The position numbers and the translations under genes are program-made. Below the pieces are notes generated by a model. The model did no database searches. It worked only from the letters and a program-made list of their open reading frames with translations, and was not told the DNA's origin. Of a DNA stretch of 64,000 nt, positions 1-8,252 are shown in pieces (within the stretch, counting starts at the first letter, position 1; each line of letters starts with the position of its first letter). The DNA is from an uncultured Hyphomicrobiales bacterium (GTDB taxonomy: Bacteria > Pseudomonadota > Alphaproteobacteria > Rhizobiales > Xanthobacteraceae): contig CAIRGJ010000049.1 in the NCBI GenBank assembly GCA_903878085.1, forward strand, positions 1-64,000, in the 5' to 3' direction.

Positions 1-265
1 GCGTCTTACGGCGTCCGGTCCGCGCTTTCGGCCAGTCTCCCGAAGGACACGCCGTCAGCGAGCTCCTCGCGGGGCACCCTAGTGTGCCCGGGCAGAGTCC
101 GGCGCCGCCCGGGAGCTCGGAGTGCGTATCTCCAAACCCGCGGGCGCCACATCCTGCTCCACCATCACGACGCCTCATGAGAGCGCCCTCGATGAGCAGG
201 ACGAAATGGAATATAGTCCATATGTAGGATTCTTGTCAAGGGGGCGTTTCGGATGAAAAAACCGT
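1..265. other. Upstream stretch with no recognisable gene
   Basis: GC-rich sequence up to the FixK box of the UspA gene. I see no open frame with protein-like composition and no tRNA or rRNA pattern. It may be the 3' flank of a gene lying outside the window. Confidence 0.4.
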
Positions 266-279
266 TTGATTTCCATCAA
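266..279 (+). promoter_or_regulatory. Perfect FixK/FNR box of the UspA gene
   Basis: The sequence TTGATTTCCATCAA matches the TTGAT-N4-ATCAA consensus of FNR/FixK exactly. Its centre (272.5) puts a class II start site near 314, with a weak -10 (TAGCCT) at 302-307 and the start codon at 334. This arrangement argues against translation starting upstream of the box and for oxygen-responsive control of the gene. Confidence 0.8.
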
Positions 280-333
280 CGCGGCCGCACGACGTGGACC
301 ATAGCCTGCCGTCAATTCAAGCGAGGGCCGCCC

Positions 334-1161
334 ATGATCCGGGATATTGTCGTGAACCTGCCGCTGCGGGCCGAACGCGACCGAACCACCGCCTTCGCGG
401 CCTCGATGGCCGGCTTCTTCAATGCGCATTTGACCGGCATCGCCTTTGTCTACGACCCCGTCGTCGCTTGCGTCGAGTTCGGCGCCGGCGAGGCGCGTTT
501 CATCGAGGAGCAGGGCGCCGAAGCCAAGAAGAACGCTCAGGCCGCCATCGACCGCCTAGCGTTCGAAGTCCGGCGCGAGGGCGTGCCCTGCACCAGCCAT
601 CACATCAGAGCATCCATCGCCGACGCGCCCGACCAGTTTGCCGAAATCGCGCGCGGCTTCGATATCAGCGTCGTTGCGCAAAACGAGTCCACCATCAGTT
701 CGCTCGACGATCTCATCGCGGAAGCCGCTCTGTTCCAGGCCGGCCGGCCGGTCGTCATGGTTCCCTATGTCCACACCGCGGCCTTCAAGGCCGACCGCAT
801 CGCGATTTTCTGGGACGGCGGCGCGCCGGCAACCCGCGCCATCAACGATGCGCTGCCGTTTCTCAACCGCGCCCGGCATGTCGATCTGGTGTCGTTTGCC
901 GGCGAACGCGAGCTGCGCCAGGAACTGGCCGGCGCCAAGATGGCGGAGCACCTGGCGCGCCACGGCGTCGCCGCCGTCGTCAAACGGGTACAGACGGGAA
1001 GCGACGTCGCTTCGGCGATGCTCAATTACGTCGCCGACACCGGCCCGGATCTGGTCGTCATGGGCGGCTATGGCCACTCGCGCCTGCGCGAATTCATTCT
1101 CGGCGGCGCCACCCGCGGCATCATGCAAAGCATGACCGTGCCGGCCTTGATGTCGCACTAG
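334..1161 (+). CDS. Universal stress protein, UspA family
   Basis: Cytoplasmic UspA-fold protein of 275 aa, longer than a single 140-aa Usp domain and so probably a tandem two-domain protein. The C-terminal part carries the nucleotide-binding signature GGYGHSRLREFILGG followed by TRG and a hydrophobic end. The N-terminus MIRDIVVNLPL is a typical first beta strand. ATG 334 is preferred over an in-frame ATG at 253 because it has a GAGGG ribosome site just upstream and because a FixK/FNR box lies between the two. Such proteins help survival under low oxygen and stress; no enzymatic role can be assigned. The gene is convergent with the next one, with a 28-bp gap. Confidence 0.85.
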   Translation: MIRDIVVNLPLRAERDRTTAFAASMAGFFNAHLTGIAFVYDPVVACVEFGAGEARFIEEQGAEAKKNAQAAIDRLAFEVRREGVPCTSHHIRASIADAPDQFAEIARGFDISVVAQNESTISSLDDLIAEAALFQAGRPVVMVPYVHTAAFKADRIAIFWDGGAPATRAINDALPFLNRARHVDLVSFAGERELRQELAGAKMAEHLARHGVAAVVKRVQTGSDVASAMLNYVADTGPDLVVMGGYGHSRLREFILGGATRGIMQSMTVPALMSH

Positions 1162-1189
1162 AGCACGCGGCCGAAGCCGCGGTGTGACC

Positions 1190-2080
1190 TTACGCCAGCG
1201 CGCGGGTGACGTCGTCGAACAGTTCGTCAACCGTAAATTTCCGCGGGATCAGCTTCTGGCGGAAACTGTAGTCGATGACGAGTTCGAGCGAGCGGCGGTT
1301 GACCTCGACGCCGAAGCGCCACGGATCGAGCAGGCCGTTGTCGGCCTTCGGCGGTACGGCGCGGCGGCTGTCGTACAGCATGCGGTAGATTTCCTTGACG
1401 ACGTCGGGCCGCGATTGCGCGATCGAGGCGCGCACCACCATCATGTGGTTGATCGGCACGCCGCCATGCGTCTGCGCCCAATTGCGCGCCACCGCGTCGG
1501 CGTCGGGAATGAGCGGCTTGAGCCGCGGATCTGGAATTTTGTCGCCGACGATAGCGGCGTCGATCTCACCGTCGAGCAGCATCTGCGTCAGGTTCTTGTC
1601 CGCGGGCGCGCGGGTGACGAAATCGGGGTCCTTGTATTCGGCGAGATGCGGGTCCTCGAACGTCACCCATTGCACCTTCAAGGGGTCGACGCCGTAATCG
1701 TCGGCGAGGAAGCCGCGCACCCAGGCGCCGGTGGTTTGCGTATAGGCGCGCACGCCGACGCGCTTGCCGGTGAGCTCGGCGGCTTTCAGTTCACCGCGCT
1801 CGGGATTATAGGCGATGGTGTGGTGCTGGCCGCGGCCGACCACGGTGGCCGGGATCAGCACGTAAGGCTTGTTGTAGGCCTTGGCCTGCAGAAAAGTGAC
1901 GATGGCGATTTCAGCGATGTCGAACTTGGCCTCGCGCACCAGCGGTTTGAACGCGGTGTTCGACACTTTGACGTCGGCGATGTCGAATTCAATCAGGCCG
2001 GATTTGATGTCGCCGTTCCTGATCGCCGCCGCGTTCGGATAGTTGCCCAGCAGCGTGTGGAGTTTGAGTTTCTCGGCCAT
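1190..2080 (-). CDS. 4,5-dihydroxyphthalate decarboxylase-like / periplasmic-binding-fold protein
   Basis: A 296-aa protein of the periplasmic-binding-protein fold. It resembles 4,5-dihydroxyphthalate decarboxylase (Pht5-type) and NMT1/phosphonate-like binding proteins: it starts with a short strand and a GNYPNAAAIRNGD loop, has an FDIAEIAIVTF segment, and later VGVRAYTQTTGAWVRG. No signal peptide is visible, which favours a cytoplasmic enzyme over a transport protein. ATG 2080 is chosen because homology-like sequence begins there and upstream sequence is the neighbouring gene. The amidohydrolase gene 11 bp upstream on the same strand suggests an operon for an aromatic or lactone acid. Substrate unknown. 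Confidence 0.6.
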   Translation of the reverse strand: MAEKLKLHTLLGNYPNAAAIRNGDIKSGLIEFDIADVKVSNTAFKPLVREAKFDIAEIAIVTFLQAKAYNKPYVLIPATVVGRGQHHTIAYNPERGELKAAELTGKRVGVRAYTQTTGAWVRGFLADDYGVDPLKVQWVTFEDPHLAEYKDPDFVTRAPADKNLTQMLLDGEIDAAIVGDKIPDPRLKPLIPDADAVARNWAQTHGGVPINHMMVVRASIAQSRPDVVKEIYRMLYDSRRAVPPKADNGLLDPWRFGVEVNRRSLELVIDYSFRQKLIPRKFTVDELFDDVTRALA

Positions 2081-2091
2081 CGGCTGACTCC

Positions 2092-2940
2092 TCAATCCGC
2101 CAGCGCCGGATAGAGCGCCTGCGCGGTCTTGGCGAAAATCCATTCTTGATCGGCTTGCGGCAGGCTGGCGACGGATTCGCGCGCCACCTTCAAAAGCTCC
2201 GGCAGCTTGCCTTCGCTGGACGGATAATTCGAACCCCAGGCCAGCCGTTGCGCACCGAACTCGGCGACCAGACGCGAGAAGAAGCTTTCCGGAGTCGCCT
2301 TGCCCTTGCGGCATTCGTTGAAAATGCGCGGCGTCAGCTTGATGTAGATGTTGGGAAGGCGCGCCAGCGCGAACAGGCTTTCGGCGGCAGTGTACGGCGG
2401 GCCGTCTTCCAGCACCGGCCGCGCGCCGTGATCGAGAATGATGCGCACCTTGGGAAAACGCTCGGCCATGCTGGCGGCCTGCGGGATACCCTTGGCCGAC
2501 ATTTGCAGACAGATCGACAGGCCCAGTTCGCCGGCGGTAGCCCAGGCCGGATAGGACTTCGGATCGTCGAGCCAGTTGGCCTGCTCCGACATGGTGCTGC
2601 CGAAGGTGAACAGCCTGAGGCCTGTGAGCCCCTTGCCGAGCCAGTGCCGCATCTTTTCCGGCGCGTCAGGCGCCAGCACGTCGACGGAAAACACGCCGGT
2701 GAAACGCTTGGGATAGGCGGCGACCGCGTCGGCGACATAAGAATTGTCATGGCCGTAGCAGGTCGAGGCCTGCACGATGGCGGCCTTCTGCACCCCGGCC
2801 TCGTCCATCGCGGCGACCAGTTGCTCGGTCGAGACCGGGCGCGTGCGCGACCAGTCGGACTGGTGGCCGCCGAGCGGCGCCAAGGGATACCTCACGGTGT
2901 CGCTGGCTATGATGTGGGGGTGGATGTCGATCGTGGTCAT
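2092..2940 (-). CDS. Amidohydrolase family protein (COG3618 / amidohydrolase 2)
   Basis: A 282-aa TIM-barrel metal-dependent hydrolase. The N-terminus MTTIDIHPHI provides the HxH-type metal motif of strand 1; a later ILDHGARP supplies a barrel histidine, and LAWGSNYPSSEG near residue 240 is the C-terminal W-G-S-(D/N)-(W/Y)-P motif. Note Asn replaces the usual Asp in GSDWP. Family members include lactonases such as LigI and decarboxylases of the ACMSD group. The gene heads a leftward pair with the decarboxylase-like gene and is divergent from a Bug-type binding protein, so the locus probably handles an imported aromatic or lactone acid. Confidence 0.75.
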   Translation of the reverse strand: MTTIDIHPHIIASDTVRYPLAPLGGHQSDWSRTRPVSTEQLVAAMDEAGVQKAAIVQASTCYGHDNSYVADAVAAYPKRFTGVFSVDVLAPDAPEKMRHWLGKGLTGLRLFTFGSTMSEQANWLDDPKSYPAWATAGELGLSICLQMSAKGIPQAASMAERFPKVRIILDHGARPVLEDGPPYTAAESLFALARLPNIYIKLTPRIFNECRKGKATPESFFSRLVAEFGAQRLAWGSNYPSSEGKLPELLKVARESVASLPQADQEWIFAKTAQALYPALAD

Positions 2941-3126
2941 TGGGGGGGGTCCGACACTGGTGAAACGCGGCGTTTGGCGCATCCGGGCCGCCTTGCCTAG
3001 AGCAACCGGGGAAGACCGTAAAGCGGCTTGGCCATGCAGCCGGCGCCGCACCGCGCGCGTCCCAAACATATTGTCAGCGCCGCCGTGGCTTCCTAGTGTC
3101 CGCGCCGAACGCGCCGCAGAAGGCCC

Positions 3127-4137
3127 ATGAGGAACAAAACGATGTCCATCGCTCCCTCCGCCCGCCTTGTGCGTTGCGCTATTGCCGCCGTCTGCGGCCT
3201 GTCGCTGACGCTGGCGATAGCTGCGCCCGCGCGCGCCGAGACCTACCCGTCCAAGCCGGTGCGCATCATCGTGCCCTACGGTCCCGGCGGCATCGCCGAC
3301 GTCACCATGCGCATGGTGGCGCAGAACATGAGCGAGCATTTCGGCAAGCAATTCATCATCGAGAACCGGCCTGGCGCCGCCGGCGTGGTCGGCATGCAGG
3401 GCGCCAAGGAAGCCGCGCCCGACGGCTATACGCTGGTCATGGTCGGCGGCGGCCTGACCATTGCCAAGGCGCTGTTCAAGACCCTGCCCTATAACATCGA
3501 GACGGATTTCACGCCGGTGTCGACCACCGCGTCCTACGGGCTGGTGCTCACGACCAAGGTCGGCTCGGCCTACAAGAACATCCAGGACGTAATCGCCGCC
3601 GCCAAGGCGAAGCCCGGCATGCTGAACTTCGGCACCATCAATGCCGGCAGCGCGCAGAACCTGTCCGCCGAATTGTTCCGCACCTTGGCCGGCATCGACG
3701 TCACCATCGTGCCGTACAAGACCACGCCGGATCTCGCCAATGCCGTGCTGCGCGGCGATGTCGATGTCGCGTTCGAGTATTTCGTCGGCTTCCAGTCGCC
3801 GATCACCAACGACCAGATGACCGTGCTCGCCACCACCGGGCGCGAGCGCGCCAGCAATTTGCCGAACGCGCCAACCGTGATCGAAAGCGGCGTGCCGGGC
3901 TACGAAGTGACAAGCTGGAACGGACTCGCCGTACCGGCGGGCACGCCGGCCGATATCATCGCCACGCTCAACCGCGCGGTGGAAGATGCGCTGAAATCGC
4001 CCGAGGTGCAGAAATTCTCCACCGCCGCCGGCATGGAGGCGCGCGGCATGTCGTCGGAGGATTTGCGCAAGCGCATCCAAAGCGACGTCGCCAAATGGGC
4101 GCAGGTGATCGAGAAGGCCGGCATCGCCAAGCGGTAG
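3127..4137 (+). CDS. Tripartite tricarboxylate transporter (Bug/TctC-type) substrate-binding protein
   Basis: A 336-aa exported solute receptor. The N-terminal hydrophobic segment after Arg18 ends at ARAETYPSKP, a typical signal-peptide cleavage site. The Bug signature follows (YPSKPVRIIVPYGPGG), then the family block with IIENRPGAAG and VGMQGAK. It binds a small carboxylate in the periplasm. No TctA/TctB membrane partners are encoded in the window, so it is an orphan, as is common in this class of bacteria. A LigI-like lactonase gene 42 bp downstream on the same strand suggests that the ligand is an aromatic or pyrone carboxylate. Confidence 0.9.
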   Translation: MRNKTMSIAPSARLVRCAIAAVCGLSLTLAIAAPARAETYPSKPVRIIVPYGPGGIADVTMRMVAQNMSEHFGKQFIIENRPGAAGVVGMQGAKEAAPDGYTLVMVGGGLTIAKALFKTLPYNIETDFTPVSTTASYGLVLTTKVGSAYKNIQDVIAAAKAKPGMLNFGTINAGSAQNLSAELFRTLAGIDVTIVPYKTTPDLANAVLRGDVDVAFEYFVGFQSPITNDQMTVLATTGRERASNLPNAPTVIESGVPGYEVTSWNGLAVPAGTPADIIATLNRAVEDALKSPEVQKFSTAAGMEARGMSSEDLRKRIQSDVAKWAQVIEKAGIAKR

Positions 4138-4179
4138 ACCAGCAGCGGCATCTTTCCTGGAACACGAATCGAACCGACC

Positions 4180-5061
4180 ATGAGCGACGCGCCACTTTGT
4201 CCCGCCCCCGACGCCAACCCGCATACGCCGGGCTTCGTCCTGCCGCCGGGCGCGACGGATTGTCATGCCCACGTGTTCGAGGCCGCGCGCTACGGCTATC
4301 AGGCCGAGCGTTCCTACACGCCGCCGGATTCGACCATCACGCAGCTGCGCGCCATGCATAAGACGCTCGGCGTCGAGCGCCTCGTCGTGGTGGCGGCGAG
4401 CGTGCACGGCACCAACAACAATCCGGTGCTCGACGCCATTGCCACCGATCCGAAAAATCTGCGCGGTATCGCCACCGTCGGCGGCGACATCACCGACAAG
4501 GAACTGGCGCGGCTGAAGGACGGCGGCATCCGCGGCATTCGCGTCAATCTGGTCGACAAAGGCGGCAATCCGTTCGGCTCGCTCGACGGCTTGAGCGGCA
4601 TCGCCGAGCGCATCCGCGATCTCGGTTTCCACATCGAACTGCTGGTGCATGTCGAAAGCTTCCCCGACTTGCGCAGCATGGCGAAGAAAATCTGCGTGCC
4701 GCTGTCGGTCGGCCATATCGGCTACACCAAAGTCGCGTCGGGCGGCTTGAACCATCCGGGCTATCAAGAGTTCCTGGCGCTGCTGCGCGACGGCTATTTC
4801 TGGGTCAAGCTGACCGGCCCATCGCGACTGACCGCGCACGAACGGTTCCCCTATCCGGACGTCACGGCGATGGCGCAGGCCGCCATCCAGGCTGCGCCGG
4901 ACCGCGTCGTCTGGGGCTCGGACTGGCCGCACGTCATGCAATATAAGCCAATGCCGAACGACGGCGATCTGCTCGACGCGCTTGCGGAGTGGGCGCCGGA
5001 CGCAGCCCAACGGCAACGCATCCTGGTTGATAATCCGGCGCGGCTGTACGGATTCGCCTAA
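4180..5061 (+). CDS. LigI-like amidohydrolase (2-pyrone-4,6-dicarboxylate lactonase family)
   Basis: A 293-aa TIM-barrel hydrolase closely resembling the LigI group. It has GATDCHAHVF (metal HxH), the RSYTPPDST loop typical of LigI-like proteins, LVHVES and VGHIGYTK barrel histidines, and a C-terminal VVWGSDWPHV with the catalytic Asp. LigI opens 2-pyrone-4,6-dicarboxylate in protocatechuate 4,5-cleavage. Here the substrate can only be inferred to be a related lactone. It lies between two genes for Bug-type binding proteins on the same strand, consistent with uptake and first processing of an external carboxylate. Confidence 0.85.
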   Translation: MSDAPLCPAPDANPHTPGFVLPPGATDCHAHVFEAARYGYQAERSYTPPDSTITQLRAMHKTLGVERLVVVAASVHGTNNNPVLDAIATDPKNLRGIATVGGDITDKELARLKDGGIRGIRVNLVDKGGNPFGSLDGLSGIAERIRDLGFHIELLVHVESFPDLRSMAKKICVPLSVGHIGYTKVASGGLNHPGYQEFLALLRDGYFWVKLTGPSRLTAHERFPYPDVTAMAQAAIQAAPDRVVWGSDWPHVMQYKPMPNDGDLLDALAEWAPDAAQRQRILVDNPARLYGFA

Positions 5062-5178
5062 GCTGTGCAAACGGCGGCGTGAAGCAATGCGGCGCGCGGC
5101 ATTGACCGGAAACAGGCCGGTCGCGTACCGATATTTACCGCTAAAATAAAAAGCCAAAACCGAGAGTTGGGGGAAGCG

Positions 5179-6150
5179 ATGAAATACAGCCTCAAGGCGA
5201 TAACCTACGCCGTCGCAGCCACGCTGCTGAGCGCAGCGCCGCTCAAGGCGCAGGATTTCGGCAGCCAGCCGATCCGCATGATCGTCGGCGTCGCCGCCGG
5301 CGGCGCCACCGACGTCACCGCGCGCATCATCGCACAGAAGCTGCAGCAGACGCTGGGCACACCGGTCATCGTCGAAAACCGGACCGGCGCGTTTTTCGAA
5401 GCGGCCTATCGCGAGGTCACCAACGCGCAGCCCGACGGCCACACGATCTTCATGATCTCTGCCAGCACCACCGTGACGCAGCCCGGCCGCAAGGACTTCG
5501 CCTATGATATCCGCAAGCTGGCGCCGATCGCCGAAGTGTCGCACGGCCCCTTCATTCTCACCTCGCGCAAGACCCTCGACGTCAAGACCGTTTCCGATCT
5601 GGTCGCCTACGGCAAAGCCAACCCCGGCAAGCTGAGCTTCGGCTCCGGCGGCGGCGCCGGCAGTTCGCTGTCGCTCGCCGCCGAACTGTTCCGGCTGCGC
5701 ACGGGCCTCACCATCATCAACGTGCCGTACAAGGGCGCCGCCAACGCGCTGACCGACCTGCTCGGCGGTCACATCGACGCGATGTTCGACGCGCTTCCGG
5801 TCCAGGTCGCTCAGGTAAAGGCCGGTTCGGTCACCGGTCTTGCCGTTACCAGCGCCCAGCGTTCGCCGGCGCTGCCGCAAGTGCCGACCATGATGGAGTC
5901 CGGCTTCAAGGATTTCGAAGCCTACAACTACTTCGGCCTGCTGGCGACGCCTGGCACGCCAAAGCCAATCGTCAACAAGCTGCATGACGCCGTGGTCAAG
6001 GCGGTCGCCTCGCCCGATGTCGTCGCCGAGTTCGAGAAGCAGGGCATGAACCCGGTCGGCGGCACGCCGGAGGATTTCGCCAAGATGCTGGCCGAGGACC
6101 TCGAGCGCTGGACCAAGGTCATCAAGGAAGCCGGCATCGAGCCGCAATAA
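5179..6150 (+). CDS. Tripartite tricarboxylate transporter (Bug/TctC-type) substrate-binding protein
   Basis: A second orphan Bug receptor, 323 aa. ATG 5179 follows a TTGGGGGAA ribosome site; a TTG 12 bases earlier is in frame but lies within that site. The signal peptide (MKYSLKAITYAVAATLLSAA) is followed by the mature start at AQDFGSQP, then IRMIVGVAAGGATDVTAR, the Bug ligand-loop signature, and VIVENRTGAFF. The protein is clearly a paralogue of the receptor encoded at 3127-4137, so the locus may import two ligands. It probably forms a transcription unit with the flanking LigI-like and alpha/beta hydrolase genes. Confidence 0.9.
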   Translation: MKYSLKAITYAVAATLLSAAPLKAQDFGSQPIRMIVGVAAGGATDVTARIIAQKLQQTLGTPVIVENRTGAFFEAAYREVTNAQPDGHTIFMISASTTVTQPGRKDFAYDIRKLAPIAEVSHGPFILTSRKTLDVKTVSDLVAYGKANPGKLSFGSGGGAGSSLSLAAELFRLRTGLTIINVPYKGAANALTDLLGGHIDAMFDALPVQVAQVKAGSVTGLAVTSAQRSPALPQVPTMMESGFKDFEAYNYFGLLATPGTPKPIVNKLHDAVVKAVASPDVVAEFEKQGMNPVGGTPEDFAKMLAEDLERWTKVIKEAGIEPQ

Positions 6151-6233
6151 GCAAACGCCGAAACAATTCTTCGGGGCCGGTCGAGCCATTGACCGGCCCT
6201 GTTTCACGACTACCGCATGAAAGAAAGCATTCC

Positions 6234-7415
6234 ATGAGCAACAACAACTGGACCCATCACTTCGGTGAGAAGAATTTTTCCTGGTCGAACGCGACCATGG
6301 TCACCAAGGGCATGGCGCCCTACGGCATCGTCGCGCTCGGCGAGATCGAGCGCATCGGTATGAAATTGATCGCACGCGGCAACGACCCGACCGATAAGGA
6401 AGCCTGGTACCAGGAGTGGTGCGCCATGGCCGACCACGTCGCCAAGCTCGGCAACGAGGCCGAAGCCAAAGGCCGCAAGCTCACCGCGGGCGATTATTTC
6501 ATGCGCGCCGGCTATTACTACTACACCGGCGAGCGCATGGTTTATCCGGGCGAGTTGAAGTCCTCGATCTACGCCAAGGCGCTGAAATATTTCAACAAGG
6601 GCTTCCCGATCCGCTATCCGCATTTCGAGCGGGTCAACGTACCCTATGAAAACACCACGCTACCCGCCTATTTCGTCAAGGCGCAGGGCGTCAGCGGTCC
6701 GGCGCCGACCGTGGTCGTGTTCGACGGCCTCGATAACTGCAAGGAAATGAGCTCGCTGTTCTGCGGCCTCGAATTCTCCCGGCGCGGCTACAACACGCTC
6801 GCCATCGACGGTCCCGGCCAAGGCGAGGCGTTGCGCACGCAGAAAATCCCGAGCCGCTGGGATTACGAAGTTCCGGGCAAGGCCGCTTTCGACTACGTCG
6901 CCGGCCGCAAGGAGGTCGATAAAGATCAAGTCGCCATCATGGGCTACAGCTTCGGCGGCTATTGCGCGCCGCGCATCGCCGCGCTCGATCCCCGCTATGC
7001 CGGCGGCATCGCCTTCGGCGCTATGTGGTGGGACATGCATGCCTGGCTGGTGCGCTCGCAGGAGCAGATGAAGAAGGGCGCCATTGCCACCTCACACTTT
7101 CAGGTGCCGTGGGTGTTCGGCGTGCCCGATCTCGATTTCAACAAGGCGGTCGGCCTGATGGAGAAGTTCACACTCGAAGGCATCGCCGAGCAGGTGAAGA
7201 CGCCGTTCCTGGTGATGCACGGCAAGGACGACGGCATCATCCCACCGGAAGAGGCCGAGCTTCTCTACAACAAGCTCGGCTCGAAGAAGAAGACGCTGAA
7301 AATCTTCGACAACATCGAAGGCGGCGCCGAGCATTGTCAGGTCGACGACCGCCAGGCCGGCGTCAACTATATGGCCGACTGGCTGGCGGAGAACGTGTTT
7401 ACGGCGAAGGCGTGA
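6234..7415 (+). CDS. Alpha/beta hydrolase (dienelactone / DUF1100-like, 2,6-dihydropseudooxynicotine hydrolase type)
   Basis: A 393-aa serine hydrolase with an all-helical N-terminal lid of about 150 residues followed by an alpha/beta-hydrolase core. The nucleophile elbow is GYSFGGY (near residue 240), preceded by the strand VVVFDGLDNC. The acid and base are in HGKDDGIIPPEE and near GAEHCQVDD. Proteins of this architecture cleave C-C or ester bonds in aromatic degradation (2,6-dihydropseudooxynicotine hydrolase, FrsA-like). ATG 6234 has a GAAAG site upstream. It closes the rightward set of binding-protein and lactonase genes. Exact substrate unknown. Confidence 0.8.
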   Translation: MSNNNWTHHFGEKNFSWSNATMVTKGMAPYGIVALGEIERIGMKLIARGNDPTDKEAWYQEWCAMADHVAKLGNEAEAKGRKLTAGDYFMRAGYYYYTGERMVYPGELKSSIYAKALKYFNKGFPIRYPHFERVNVPYENTTLPAYFVKAQGVSGPAPTVVVFDGLDNCKEMSSLFCGLEFSRRGYNTLAIDGPGQGEALRTQKIPSRWDYEVPGKAAFDYVAGRKEVDKDQVAIMGYSFGGYCAPRIAALDPRYAGGIAFGAMWWDMHAWLVRSQEQMKKGAIATSHFQVPWVFGVPDLDFNKAVGLMEKFTLEGIAEQVKTPFLVMHGKDDGIIPPEEAELLYNKLGSKKKTLKIFDNIEGGAEHCQVDDRQAGVNYMADWLAENVFTAKA

Positions 7416-7596
7416 TTCCGAAGGCTTCGGCGGCGCCGCGACCATCCAGCTTGATAAACTGGACGTTCGCGGCGCGATGCCCGATTTCCATTCCAAATTC
7501 TCGACAAGTCGCGGCGAACAGCACATACCGATTCTGTCGTGAATCGCGGACGGCGATGGAACTCTTCCTTCGGACGCGGTGACGGGAGAAATCGGC

Positions 7597-7782
7597 ATGA
7601 CGGCACCATTGCCTGGTTTGAGGGTACCATCCCTCCTCCTTGCGCCGGCCTGCCCGCAGTGTGGCGAGGATATCCATCTCGCCAGGATCGAGCCCGCGGC
7701 GCCGTCACACGAAGTGCGGATCTTCGAATGTGCCGCATGCGGCTATTCGAAAGAGGTCGATATCCAGTTCAGGGATAACTGA
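7597..7782 (+). CDS. Small zinc-ribbon protein
   Basis: A 61-aa protein with two CxxC knuckles, ACPQCGEDIH and FECAACGYSKE, 30 residues apart, forming a classical zinc ribbon. An ATG at 7597 with a GGGAGAA site 7 bases upstream is preferred over a GTG at 7579. Function unknown; such mini zinc ribbons are frequent in Bradyrhizobiaceae genomes. A strong terminator follows 8 bases after the stop. Confidence 0.65.
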   Translation: MTAPLPGLRVPSLLLAPACPQCGEDIHLARIEPAAPSHEVRIFECAACGYSKEVDIQFRDN

Positions 7783-7789
7783 ATAGAGA

Positions 7790-7817
7790 ATGGCCGGGAC
7801 CAGCCCCGGCCATTTTT
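7790..7817 (+). terminator. Rho-independent terminator after the zinc-ribbon gene
   Basis: ATGGCCGGG (7790-7798) pairs with CCCGGCCAT (7805-7813) around a 6-base loop, followed by a run of five T. It separates the zinc-ribbon gene from the ars operon. Confidence 0.85.
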
Positions 7818-7823
7818 CACTGT

Positions 7824-7849
7824 CATATTTCGATATTACCAGAAATATG
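7824..7849. promoter_or_regulatory. Probable ArsR operator (perfect palindrome)
   Basis: CATATTTC (7824-7831) and GAAATATG (7842-7849) are perfect 8-bp inverted arms around a 10-bp spacer. The site lies immediately upstream of a consensus -35 hexamer for arsR. Its position and symmetry fit an ArsR-family operator; the regulator binding it is inferred. Confidence 0.75.
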
Positions 7850-7850
7850 G

Positions 7851-7880
7851 TTGACAGTGCCGCCGCGCCGGGAATATCTT
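7851..7880 (+). promoter_or_regulatory. arsR promoter
   Basis: A perfect -35 TTGACA at 7851-7856, 18-bp spacer and -10 TATCTT at 7875-7880. The start codon at 7887 is only 6 bases after the -10, so the transcript should begin at or next to the ATG, that is, a leaderless mRNA. No ribosome-binding site precedes the ATG. Confidence 0.7.
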
Positions 7881-7886
7881 GCAGCC

Positions 7887-8213
7887 ATGAAAATCGACGA
7901 CGCAGCCGCCCGGCTCGAAGCCCTCGGCAACCCGACCCGCCTGCAGATCTATCGCGCGCTGATGCGGGCCGGCGAGGCGGGAATGCCGGTCGGCAAGCTG
8001 CAGGCCAAGCTCGACATCGCGGCCTCGACGCTGTCGCACCATGTCAAAAGCCTGCTGACGGTCGGCCTGATCGTCCAGGAACGGCAATCGACGACGCTGA
8101 TTTGCCGCGCCAACTACGACGTCATGCAAGGCCTGGTCGACTTCCTGGTGGCCGAGTGCAGTTGCACCCAAGCCGTGTGCACGCCGTCACAGAACAAAGG
8201 CCGCGCCGCGTAA
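7887..8213 (+). CDS. arsR: ArsR-family arsenic-responsive repressor
   Basis: A 108-aa winged-helix repressor. The recognition helix is in ASTLSHHVKSL (residues 47-57). Cysteines 91, 93 and 98 in AECSCTQAVCTP form a C-terminal As(III) site of the type known from Acidithiobacillus and Agrobacterium ArsR, instead of the ELCVCDL site within the DNA-binding helix of plasmid R773 ArsR. It should bind the palindrome 40 bases upstream and be released by arsenite, inducing itself and the downstream arsC and aquaporin genes. ATG 7887 fits the promoter geometry; an in-frame TTG at 7851 is within the -35 and is rejected. Confidence 0.9.
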   Translation: MKIDDAAARLEALGNPTRLQIYRALMRAGEAGMPVGKLQAKLDIAASTLSHHVKSLLTVGLIVQERQSTTLICRANYDVMQGLVDFLVAECSCTQAVCTPSQNKGRAA

Positions 8214-8252
8214 TTCTTTCACCGCTCTTTCGAGACTGTCCGGAGACGTGCT

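Noticed and set aside
1184-2113. A 309-codon plus-strand frame opposite the decarboxylase-like gene
   Set aside because: Shadow frame typical of high-GC DNA; the minus-strand protein shows the conserved family pattern.
2092-6207. A 1371-codon minus-strand open frame
   Set aside because: Only the first part (2092-2940) is a real amidohydrolase; the rest is antisense to binding-protein and lactonase genes and looks like GC-rich shadow coding.
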